From assembly GCF_026965555.1 (NCBI RefSeq), contig NZ_CP114040.1, positions 3,844,001 through 3,908,000 of the forward strand: a stretch of 64,000 bases of DNA, written 5' to 3'. The stretch is from Nannocystis punicea (lineage in GTDB: Bacteria; Myxococcota_A; Polyangia; Nannocystales; Nannocystaceae). The notes beneath the pieces are model-generated. The model worked only from the letters and a program-made list of their open reading frames with translations. It searched no databases and had not been told where the DNA came from. This document shows, in pieces, positions 1-8,540 of this stretch; within the stretch, counting starts at the first letter, position 1; each line of letters begins with the position of its first letter. A program made the position numbers and the translations under genes.

Positions 1-42
1 CGCAGGCGCGGCCTGGCGGTCGCCCGTCGTTCGCGCGCAGGC

Positions 43-354
43 TCAATCGAGCATGTGGCAGATCAGCCCGAGCGCGACGAGTCCCAGCCCCAAGGAAGGC
101 AGAATGAGCAGGAGACGGGCCACCTCGCTCTCGATGAAGGCCGCGATGGCACCGAGGAGCGCCAGCGCGGTGAGCAGGATGAACAGGCCGGTGATGAACA
201 CGCCGACCGCCGCCAGACCGCCATCTCCACCGCCGCTGCCGAGCACGGCCGACAGCGCGATCGAGCCATGGACGAACACGAGCAGAGCGGCCAGCGGAAA
301 CACGTTCTTGGGGTACGGCGGCGGGGGGTCCGACAGGCCGGAGGGGTTCATCAT
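43..354 (-). CDS. small integral membrane protein, unknown function
   Basis: About 103 residues. A short Pro-rich N-terminus is followed by three hydrophobic segments (about residues 17-37, 45-70 and 75-100), so this is probably a three-helix inner-membrane protein. Two consecutive ATG codons (354 and 351) can start it. A -10-like TATGGT at 364-369, read on the minus strand, lies 9 nt before the first ATG and there is no obvious Shine-Dalgarno, which favours this start over a much longer upstream extension. It is probably monocistronic; the next minus-strand gene ends about 250 nt upstream. I do not recognise the family. Confidence 0.6.
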   Translation of the reverse strand: MMNPSGLSDPPPPYPKNVFPLAALLVFVHGSIALSAVLGSGGGDGGLAAVGVFITGLFILLTALALLGAIAAFIESEVARLLLILPSLGLGLVALGLICHMLD

Positions 355-608
355 GGCGACCGAACCATAACACCCCTCGCTCGCGAGCGGACCGCAGGGG
401 CCGACCGGCCGCGCTCTGCAGCCACGTGCCGTCGTTGCACCATCGCTCGTACCAGCAGCACTGGAGTCGTGCGGACGCCGCGGTGCTCGAACCATCCGGC
501 GGTCTGGACCTGGGGCCGGGCCGTCCTTCCCCATGGCGACGTGGATTCGCGGCGAGGGGGGATGGTGATCGCCGTCGGGCCGCCGGTGCGCGCAGCCGCG
601 GCGGGACG

Positions 609-1436
609 TCAGTGCGTCGGCGCGGATGGACGGGGCGGCTGCTGCAGGCCGTCGTGGCTGGCGAGGAAGCGGAAGTAGGTCCGCTGCACGCGCCACCAGC
701 TCCACAGCGAGGTCCAGCCGAGCGCGAGGCCGACGGCGAGGGCGCCGGAGTGCTTGCCGTGGCCGTCGATGCAGGCCCAGAACACGAGGGTGAAGACCGA
801 CACCGCGGCGACCGGGGTGAAGGCGTGGAGGCGCGCGCGGAGCGGCTGCCGGGGCCGGGCGGGGTCGACCCACTGCCAGGTCCGCGGGAGCGGCGGCAGG
901 AAGGCGGCGAAGGCCCAGGCGAGCGCGAGGACGAGGCCGGGCCAGACTGCGAGGACCCAGGTCGACAGCGAGTGGGGCACGCGGATGACGCCGGCAGGGC
1001 CGCCGGTCCAGTGAGCGCTCACCGTGGCGTCCCACACGACCAGGCTGACCGCGATCAGCGGGGCCAGGACGGCGAGCGTGCGGGTCAGGCGGATCCGCGA
1101 GCGCAGCGAATTCATCCACGCGAGCGCGCCCTCGTCGCCGCGCAGGCGGGCCTCGATGCGGTCCTGCGCGAACGGGTCGTCGGCGCGGGGACCGTCGGCC
1201 CGGGCGGCGTCGACGTGACTCAGGCGCGCCCACTGCTCGGCGCCGCCGAGGATGGCGTCGTAGATCTTGTCGAACACTGCGCCCAGCAGATAGGCGGCGC
1301 CGACCATCGCGGCCAATACGTGGATCCGGCTCAGGACGTCGGGGTCGGCCCACGGATCGACGAATGGCAGGAACAGGACCACGAGTGTCAACATTCCCGC
1401 GAGCAATTGCTCGAGCGCCATCTCGGCGGTGTTCAT
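609..1436 (-). CDS. multi-pass membrane protein, unknown function
   Basis: 275 residues with about six hydrophobic helices: roughly residues 10-27, 38-60, 122-140, 160-185, 210-230 and 238-258. A charged Arg/Asp-rich cytoplasmic segment sits between helices 2 and 3. The start is an ATG at the beginning of the hydrophobic pattern. The gene follows the NusA-N/SUKH gene with a 65-nt gap on the same strand and could be its operon partner. The C-terminus is a Pro-rich hydrophilic tail. No catalytic motif is visible, so function cannot be assigned. Confidence 0.65.
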   Translation of the reverse strand: MNTAEMALEQLLAGMLTLVVLFLPFVDPWADPDVLSRIHVLAAMVGAAYLLGAVFDKIYDAILGGAEQWARLSHVDAARADGPRADDPFAQDRIEARLRGDEGALAWMNSLRSRIRLTRTLAVLAPLIAVSLVVWDATVSAHWTGGPAGVIRVPHSLSTWVLAVWPGLVLALAWAFAAFLPPLPRTWQWVDPARPRQPLRARLHAFTPVAAVSVFTLVFWACIDGHGKHSGALAVGLALGWTSLWSWWRVQRTYFRFLASHDGLQQPPRPSAPTH

Positions 1437-1501
1437 GGCTGTCGCTCCGCGCGCGAGGTCGCCTCGGGCCGACCGGCGCAGAGTCGAGACCAGCGCATGA
1501 A

Positions 1502-2560
1502 TCAGACCTCGGGCCGCTGCGGAAAACCGGGGAGGGCGAGGCTCAGCAGGGCGTAGAACCACTGATCCGCCCTGGGGTCGAGCTCGAAGTCGAAGTGCAG
1601 GCCCATGCCCCTCGGCTCCCACGCCAGGAGGCCGCTCCGCGCCGCGATGGCGATCACGCCGAGCCACGCTTCGAGCGAAGGCGCCTCGACGGTCGGCCCG
1701 GCCGCGTCCTTGGCCCACTTGACGACGGCGCCGGTGGAGAGGTCGAGGCAGTACGCGGCGCCGTCGAGCCCGAACACGGGCAACCAGCTCGCGTTCCACC
1801 ACGCCTCGTCGACCTCGCCGCCTTCGCGCAGGACCTTCATGACGTGGTTCATCATGTCGCGGTGCGCGAGCGCGTCTGCCAGCGACAACAGCTCGCAGCC
1901 CCTCCAGGTGAGCGGCTCGGCGTCGCCTGCCTCGCTCGGTCCGAATCGCTCGTGGAGCGCGACGAGGCCGCTCGTCGTCGGCCCCAACTTGCGCGCCAGT
2001 TCGAGCTGCTCGGGCGAGGCTCCTGCGCGCTGGACCTCGGCGCCCCTCTCGGCGAGGAAGCGGGAAATCATGTCCAGAGCTTCGGGGAGCGACGGGAGGT
2101 TGACGGGGCGTCCGAACCGCCAGGGCATTCGCCGGTGCGGCCACAGCGGGCGCATCCACTCCGGCCGTCCGGCGAAGGGGAGCCCCGCGGCGAGGACGTC
2201 GAGCGGCGGGAGCAGCTGCGCGTAGGGCTGCTGCGAAGTGAGGACTGCCTGGTCGGCGTCCTCGTCGCGGTAGAACACCTGCAGCAACAGCTCGTCGCCC
2301 GGCTCGCCGCCGAGCGCGGCTGCAGTCTCGAGATCCATCTCCGTGGTCGCCCGCGACGGTTCGACGCGCTCGACGACGCGGACGACCTGGTAGACGTCGA
2401 TTGCGTTCGTGTCGGGGTTGAATCGTGCCTCGAGCTCGCGTTCGCGGCCCCACGCCTCGGCGGCGGCGTCCACGACGGCGCGCTCGAGCTCGAGAGTCAC
2501 CGCGTCGGACTCGCGCGCTTGTTCGCGGGCGATACGCCCGATCTCGGAGCCGAGCCTCAT
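1502..2560 (-). CDS. NusA N-terminal-domain-like protein fused to SMI1/KNR4 (SUKH) domain
   Basis: 352 residues from ATG 2560; an in-frame TTG at 2596 is an alternative start. Residues about 15-105 resemble the N-terminal, RNA-polymerase-binding domain of NusA: a helix with DAV...LERAVVDAA, an 'ARFNPDT..IDVYQVVRVVERV' strand pair, then an E-M-D-L-E-x-A and G-D-E-L sequence like NusA's EITLEEA..GD. The S1 and KH RNA-binding domains of NusA are absent. Residues about 150-330 instead look like an SMI1/KNR4 SUKH domain: LARKLGPTTSGLVALHERFG, then W-N-A-S-W-L-P-V-F-G and Y-C-L-D-L-S-T-G. SUKH domains are common in bacterial immunity proteins and peptide-interaction modules. The combination suggests a protein that contacts RNA polymerase or mimics NusA, but that is inference. 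The gene starts inside or beside a 151-bp tandem duplication. Confidence 0.6.
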   Translation of the reverse strand: MRLGSEIGRIAREQARESDAVTLELERAVVDAAAEAWGRERELEARFNPDTNAIDVYQVVRVVERVEPSRATTEMDLETAAALGGEPGDELLLQVFYRDEDADQAVLTSQQPYAQLLPPLDVLAAGLPFAGRPEWMRPLWPHRRMPWRFGRPVNLPSLPEALDMISRFLAERGAEVQRAGASPEQLELARKLGPTTSGLVALHERFGPSEAGDAEPLTWRGCELLSLADALAHRDMMNHVMKVLREGGEVDEAWWNASWLPVFGLDGAAYCLDLSTGAVVKWAKDAAGPTVEAPSLEAWLGVIAIAARSGLLAWEPRGMGLHFDFELDPRADQWFYALLSLALPGFPQRPEV

Positions 2561-2585
2561 GCGAACCGAGTACCGCAGGAGCAGA

Positions 2586-2887
2586 TGAGCGCGCAAGGGG
2601 TCGCTCGCCCGCGTCGGCGGGCGCGCGTCGAGTTGCGGGCGACGTGGGCGATGCCCTCCTGCAAGGTCGGCAGGGTGACGACGCCGCGGAGGTCGACGTC
2701 GAGGCCGACGAGGGTGCGGGCGACGGCAGGAGCCGATGAGCGCGCGAGGGGTCGCTCGCCCGCGTCAGCGGGCGCGCGTCGAGTTGCGGGCGACGTGGGC
2801 GATGCCCTCCTGCAAGGTCGGCAGGGTGACGACGCCGCGGAGGTCGACGTCGAGGCCGACGAGGGTGCGGGCGACGTCGGGGCGGAT
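2586..2887. repeat. 151-bp tandem duplication of a GAF-PAS-STAS gene 3' end
   Basis: The segment beginning at 2586 recurs at 2737 with an offset of 151 bp and only a few mismatches. Each copy contains the stop region and about the last 45 codons of the minus-strand RsbR-like gene. The second copy (from 2737) is the true gene end; the first is a detached remnant lying between that gene and the NusA-N/SUKH gene. Both copies are preceded by a shared GCAGGAGC-like stretch. Confidence 0.9.
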
Positions 2888-4174
2888 GCCGGTGAGGATC
2901 GGCTCGACGCCGAGGAGGCGCACGGCCGCGGCGGCGCGCAGGAGGGCGCCGGCGACGGCGGTGTCGGCGTGCGGGACGCCGGTGATGTCGAGGATCGCCC
3001 AGCGGGCCTTGCGGGCGGCGCAGCCGGTCAGCAGGACGTCGAGGATCTGGTCGGCGCGGACGCGGTCGAGGGCGCCGACGATCGGCATGGCGACGAGGTC
3101 GTCGCCCAGCGGGATCAGCGGGGTCGAGCGCTCGGCCAGCGCCTGGGCCTGGGTCCGGATCAGCTCGTCGCGGATGTGCATGCGCTCGGCCTCGGCCCGG
3201 TTGCGCTCGGTGACGTCGAGGTAGACGACCACTGCGGCGAACATCTCCCCGTTGTCGTCGCGCACCGGGGCGGCCGCGAGCTCGAGCGTGAGGATGCCGC
3301 CACCCTCGACGTGGCTCATCACGTCGACGACGCCGGTGTGCGGCCTGCCGGTGGTGAGCGTGCGGTAGAGCGGCAGCTCGACGTGGGGGAGCGGCTCGGT
3401 CGTGCCCCGGCGATAGACGTCGAAGGCCTCGTAGTAGGTCCGGCCGTCGTCTTCGATCCGGGTCTTGCCCAGAGTCTCGACGCCGATCTGGTTGGCGAGC
3501 AGCGGCTTGTGCGTGCCGGCCTCGGCCATGTAGACGCCGACGGGCAGGTTCTCGAGCACCGCGGTCAACATCCGCCGCTGGCGCTCGGCCTGCCGCAGCG
3601 ACTCCTCGCGCTCGGCCAGCAGGCGGCGGCCGGCGAGGAACGAGGCTAGCCCGAGGGACAGGATCTTCAGGACATAGCGCTCCTCGCCGGTGAACGACCG
3701 CGGGGCGCGGAAGTGGAGCACGACGACGCCGATGACGCGGCCGGCGGCCTCGCTGTGCAGCGGCAACATGGCCTGGGCGGCGATGCCGAGGCCGGCCATG
3801 AGGTCGCGGTAGGCGGCGTCGCAGCGCGGGTCGCCGGCGATGTCCTCGAGCAGGACCGGCGCGGTCTGGTCGTACCAGAGCCGGGAGATCGAGAGGTGCG
3901 AGCGGAGGTCGATGTCGACGGCGGAGGGGTTCGGGTCGACGACCGCGGCGTCCGCGAGCCAGCGGCCGACGGGGCGGGCGTGGGTCGGGACGCCGTCCGC
4001 GAACACGGTGGTGCGGTGGAGGTCGACGGCGAACGGGCCGAGCGGGCGGAGATAGACGAGCGCCGCCTCCAGCAGCCCGATCTCGCTGCGCGCCTCCGCG
4101 AGCCCGGTGAACACTGTGGCGAGGATATTCGCGGTCGCGGAGGACAGCTCGATCGGGGCGGCGGCGTCGGTCAT
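2765..4174 (-). CDS. GAF-PAS-STAS sensor protein (RsbR/stressosome-like)
   Basis: 469 residues. Residues about 15-200 look like a GAF-type sensor: 'ERYVLKILSLGLASFLAGRRLL' follows a region describing free-radical-like GAF strands. Residues about 205-330 form a PAS domain (LENLPVGVYMAEAG...LLANQIG...VRDDNGEMFAAVVVYLDVTERNRAE). Residues about 345-460 are an RsbR-type STAS domain (ILDITGVPHADTAVAGALL...LLGVEPILTGIRPDVARTLVGL), matching the GVPxxDTxVAxxL signature of stressosome scaffold proteins. Such proteins normally pass environmental signals through Thr/Ser phosphorylation by RsbT-like kinases; no RsbT or RsbS gene lies in this window. A TACCGT hexamer at 4190-4195 is 15 nt before the ATG. 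It is a paralogue of the next upstream gene, with a near-identical 3' third. Confidence 0.85.
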   Translation of the reverse strand: MTDAAAPIELSSATANILATVFTGLAEARSEIGLLEAALVYLRPLGPFAVDLHRTTVFADGVPTHARPVGRWLADAAVVDPNPSAVDIDLRSHLSISRLWYDQTAPVLLEDIAGDPRCDAAYRDLMAGLGIAAQAMLPLHSEAAGRVIGVVVLHFRAPRSFTGEERYVLKILSLGLASFLAGRRLLAEREESLRQAERQRRMLTAVLENLPVGVYMAEAGTHKPLLANQIGVETLGKTRIEDDGRTYYEAFDVYRRGTTEPLPHVELPLYRTLTTGRPHTGVVDVMSHVEGGGILTLELAAAPVRDDNGEMFAAVVVYLDVTERNRAEAERMHIRDELIRTQAQALAERSTPLIPLGDDLVAMPIVGALDRVRADQILDVLLTGCAARKARWAILDITGVPHADTAVAGALLRAAAAVRLLGVEPILTGIRPDVARTLVGLDVDLRGVVTLPTLQEGIAHVARNSTRAR

Positions 4175-4260
4175 ACGGAAGGGGCGCCCACGGTAGCCCG
4201 GGTCCGCGCGGCGTTCACAGGTCCGCGCACGTGCCCGCGGCGCGCGCCCGCGCGGACGGC

Positions 4261-5607
4261 TCAGTGCCGGCGGTCGCGGGCGGCGTGGAAGATGCCGTCT
4301 TGCAAGGTCGAGAGGGTGACGAGGCCCTTGAGATCGACGTCGAGGCCGACGAGGGCGCGGGCGACTTCGGGGCGGATGCCGGTGAGGATCGGCTCGACGC
4401 CGAGGAGACGCACGGCCGCGGCGGCGCGCAGGAGGGCCCCGGCGACGGCGGTGTCGGCGTGCGGCACGCCGGTGACGTCGAGGATCGCTACCCGGGCCTT
4501 GCGCGCGGCGCAGCCGTCCAACAAGGTCTGGACGATCTGGTCGGCGCGCTCGCGGTCGAGGGTGCCGACGATCGGCATGGCGACCACGCCGTCGCCGAGC
4601 GGGACCAGCGGGGTGGAGCGCTCGGCCAGCGCCTGCGCCTGGGCCCGGATCAGCTCGTCGCGGTAGGCGCTCCGCTCGGTCTCGAGGCGGTTGCGCTCGG
4701 TGACGTCGCTGAAGGCGACGACGGCCGCGAACATGGCGCCCTCACCGTCGTGGATCGGCGCCGCGTTGACCTCGATGGTGATCCGATCGCCGCCGGGGCG
4801 CACGATGTCCATGCCGCCCTGGGCCGGTTGACCGGTGGTGAGGGTCTGGACCAGCGGCAGGTCCTCGGCCGGCATGATCTCGTCCTTGCCGACGCGCATG
4901 CACTGATAGACGTCCTGGTAGTTGTCGGCGCGCGCCTTGGGGTCGACGCCGCGGCCGAGCATCTGGGCGCCGAGGTTGTTGACGAGCAGGACCTTGCCGG
5001 TGCCGGCCTCGGCGAGGAAGACGCCGACCGGCAAGTGATCGAGGATGGTGTGGAGGGTGCTGCGCTCGCGCTCGAGGGCGCGGAGGGCCTCGCGCTGACG
5101 GACCAGGTGGCGGTGCGCGACGAGGAAGGTGGCGAGGCCGCGGGCGAGCACCTCGAGGCCGTCGCGGTCGCCGGCGTCGAGCTCGCGCGGCTGGGCGAAG
5201 TCGAGGCGCAAGGCGCCGATGACGTCGAGGGCGTCGCTCCGCAGCGGGGCGATCGCGGTGGCGGCGACACCGGCGGCCTGCAGCGCGGTCCGGGCGGCGC
5301 TGAAGCGCGGGTCGGTCGCCACGTCGGCGACGAACACGGGGCCCTGGCGCCAGCGCAAGTCCTGCGTGTCCGGCAGCGGCCCCGCATCCAGGGGGACGGA
5401 TCCCTCGGGCGCCCAGCGAGCCAGACGCCCGCCGCCGTCGTCGAGCAGCTCGACGCCCCGCGTGCCGACGGCGGCGAAGAACGGGCCGCAGGCGGCCAGT
5501 AACTCGGTTTCGTTGGCGGCCCGCGTGAGCCCGGTGAACACGTGGGCCAGCGCGGTCTCCAGGGACGCGGAGGTTGGAGAGAGGCGGTCGAAGGTGCTGG
5601 GGGCCAT
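4261..5607 (-). CDS. GAF-PAS-STAS sensor protein, paralogue of the 2765-4174 gene
   Basis: 448 residues with the same order of domains. A GAF-like sensor covers about residues 20-190. A PAS domain follows (LDHLPVGVFLAEAGTGKVLLVNN...GAMFAAVVAFSDVTERNRLE). The C-terminal RsbR-type STAS domain carries ILDVTGVPHADTAVAGALL and GIRPEVARALVGLDVDLKG. The sensor half has diverged from the downstream copy while the STAS half is almost the same at the DNA level, so the pair probably receives different inputs and shares an output. It is divergent from the PLP-enzyme gene at 5714, with an inverted repeat just upstream of its start. It ends 86 nt before its paralogue starts and may be co-transcribed with it. 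Confidence 0.85.
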   Translation of the reverse strand: MAPSTFDRLSPTSASLETALAHVFTGLTRAANETELLAACGPFFAAVGTRGVELLDDGGGRLARWAPEGSVPLDAGPLPDTQDLRWRQGPVFVADVATDPRFSAARTALQAAGVAATAIAPLRSDALDVIGALRLDFAQPRELDAGDRDGLEVLARGLATFLVAHRHLVRQREALRALERERSTLHTILDHLPVGVFLAEAGTGKVLLVNNLGAQMLGRGVDPKARADNYQDVYQCMRVGKDEIMPAEDLPLVQTLTTGQPAQGGMDIVRPGGDRITIEVNAAPIHDGEGAMFAAVVAFSDVTERNRLETERSAYRDELIRAQAQALAERSTPLVPLGDGVVAMPIVGTLDRERADQIVQTLLDGCAARKARVAILDVTGVPHADTAVAGALLRAAAAVRLLGVEPILTGIRPEVARALVGLDVDLKGLVTLSTLQDGIFHAARDRRH

Positions 5608-5615
5608 GGATCCTC

Positions 5616-5640
5616 GGGAACTTCCCGGTGCAAAGTTCCC
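5616..5640. promoter_or_regulatory. candidate operator: inverted repeat GGGAACTT-N9-AAGTTCCC
   Basis: Perfect 8-bp arms at 5616-5623 and 5633-5640 flank a 9-bp spacer, starting 8 nt upstream of the minus-strand GAF-PAS-STAS start codon. It lies in the divergent region shared with the plus-strand PLP enzyme. The shape and location fit a dimeric repressor site. It could instead be a 5' leader hairpin. Confidence 0.45.
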
Positions 5641-5713
5641 ATAGATCCACCGTGTCCGGATCGGTTAAGTTCGCGCGGACAGCGCGATTCCGCGCGTTGC
5701 GCCCGACGACCCG

Positions 5714-6911
<1,198 letters not shown>

Positions 6912-6919
<8 letters not shown>

Positions 6920-6995
6920 AGGTCCGAAGGGGCAGGTCCGAAGGGGCAGGTCCATCGGGGCATGTCCTCGCGGACATGCCCCGAAGGACAGCGGC
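6912..6995. repeat. 14-bp-phased repeat array filling a convergent spacer
   Basis: Consecutive 14-nt units read AAGGGGCAGGTCCG, AAGGGGCAGGTCCA, TCGGGGCATGTCCT, CGCGGACATGCCCC and GAAGGACAGCGGCT, preceded by a GACCTGAAGGTCCG unit that includes the stop codon of the upstream gene. The array ends where the stop codon of the convergent kinase gene begins (6996), so it occupies the entire spacer. Confidence 0.85.
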
Positions 6996-8540
6996 TCACG
7001 CCTTGGGCTGGGCGGCGGCGACGATCCGGCGCAGGTTGGCGAGCTTGATCGGCTTGACGACGTGCTCGTCGAAGCCGGCCTCGTGGGCGCGATCGCGGTG
7101 CTCGGGCGAGCCGTAGCCCGACAGGGCGATCAGCAGCGGCGAGTGGCCGTCGAGCTGGGCGCGGACGCGGCGGGCGACCTCGTAGCCGTCGATGCCGGGC
7201 AGGCCGATGTCGACGAAGGCGACGTCGGGGCGCTCGGCGAGGGCGGCGCGGACCGCCGCGAGGCCGTCGGCGGCCTCGGAGACCTCGTGGCCCTGCAGCT
7301 CGCACAGCTTGCGCAGCATCTTGCGACCGTCCTCGTTGTCGTCGACGACGAGGATCTTCCGCCGGGCCAGGGCCGGGGCCGGCTCGCTCGCGGGGGGGGC
7401 GACGAGCTCGCGCGCGGCCTGCAGCGGCAGCCGGATCGTGAGCTCGGTGCCGAGGCCGAGCCCGGGCGAGGCGGCGGCGATCGTGCCGCCGTGGAGGTCG
7501 ATCAGCCCCTTCGCCAGGGTCAGCCCGATCCCGAGCCCGCCGTGCGAGCGGTCGAGCGAGCGGGTGGCCTGGGCGAACAGGTCGAAGATCGTCGGCAAGG
7601 TGGCGGCGTCGATGCCGATGCCGTGGTCGCGCACGACCAACTCGGCGTGGCCGTCGACGCGGGCGAGGCGGACCTCGATCGCGGTGCCGGGGTCGGAGTA
7701 CTTGCTGGCGTTGTCGAGCAGGTTGGTCAGCACCTGCTCGACGCGCCCGCTGTCGGCCGAGACCGGCACCGGCCCCGGCGGCAGCTCGACGCGCACCGTC
7801 TGCTGGCGCGGCTCGGCGACCCGCTGGCGCATGACGTCGGCCACGCGCGCGACCAGCGGGGCGAGGTCCATCGGCTCGCGGTGCAGCTCGATGCGGCCGC
7901 GAGTGACGCGCGAGACGTCGAGCAGGTCGTCGACCAGGCGGGCGAGGAGGGTCAGCTGGCGGCGCATGATCTCGCGCGTCTGCCCCTCGAGCTCGTCGTG
8001 CGGCGGGAAGCGGTCGAGCACCGGCAGGCCCATGTGCAGGGCGGCCAGCGGGTTGCGCAGCTCGTGCGCCAGCATGGCCAGGAACTCGTCCTTGCGCCGG
8101 TCGGCCTCGACCAGCAGGCCGTTGCGCGCGACCAGGTTGGCCTCGGCCTCGTGCAGGCGGAGCAGCGCGCGCACGGTGGCGATCAGGTCCTGCGGCTCGA
8201 ACGGCTGGGTGAGGTAGCCGTCGGCGCCGGCCTCGACGCCCTCGACGCGGTTGTCGGAGGTGACGAAGGTCGCCGAGGTGTGGAGGATCTTGATGTCCTT
8301 CGTCCGCGGGTCGGCCTTGAGCCGGCGGCACACCTCGAAGCCGCCGATGTCCGGCAGGCGGACGTCGAGGACGACGAGGTCCGGCTTGCTCCGCGGGTCC
8401 TGGGCGAGCGCGATCGCCTCGTGGCCGGTCGAGGCCTCGGTGACCTGCATGCCCGCGTTCTTGAGCATCTTGGAGACCATGTAGCGGTTGGCCACGTGGT
8501 CGTTGACGTTGAGGATCTGTGCTTTACGGGTGTCCCTCAC
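6996..8540 (-). CDS. hybrid sensor histidine kinase, REC-HisKA-HATPase-REC
   Basis: 514 residues from a GTG at 8540. An N-terminal receiver domain covers about residues 5-125 (LVVLDVRLPDIGG phospho-Asp loop). The HisKA box is FLAMLAHELRNPLAAL, followed by an ATPase domain with N-box VLTNLLDNASKYSD, G1 VRDHGIGID and G2 GGLGIGLTLAKGL. A second C-terminal receiver (ILVVDDNEDG...DVAFVDIGLPGIDG) follows. The GTG overlaps the stop codon of the preceding kinase gene in the order GTGA, so the two are translationally coupled. No transmembrane segment is seen; it is cytoplasmic. It probably works downstream of, or alongside, the partner kinase in a phosphorelay. Confidence 0.9.
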   Translation of the reverse strand: MRDTRKAQILNVNDHVANRYMVSKMLKNAGMQVTEASTGHEAIALAQDPRSKPDLVVLDVRLPDIGGFEVCRRLKADPRTKDIKILHTSATFVTSDNRVEGVEAGADGYLTQPFEPQDLIATVRALLRLHEAEANLVARNGLLVEADRRKDEFLAMLAHELRNPLAALHMGLPVLDRFPPHDELEGQTREIMRRQLTLLARLVDDLLDVSRVTRGRIELHREPMDLAPLVARVADVMRQRVAEPRQQTVRVELPPGPVPVSADSGRVEQVLTNLLDNASKYSDPGTAIEVRLARVDGHAELVVRDHGIGIDAATLPTIFDLFAQATRSLDRSHGGLGIGLTLAKGLIDLHGGTIAAASPGLGLGTELTIRLPLQAARELVAPPASEPAPALARRKILVVDDNEDGRKMLRKLCELQGHEVSEAADGLAAVRAALAERPDVAFVDIGLPGIDGYEVARRVRAQLDGHSPLLIALSGYGSPEHRDRAHEAGFDEHVVKPIKLANLRRIVAAAQPKA

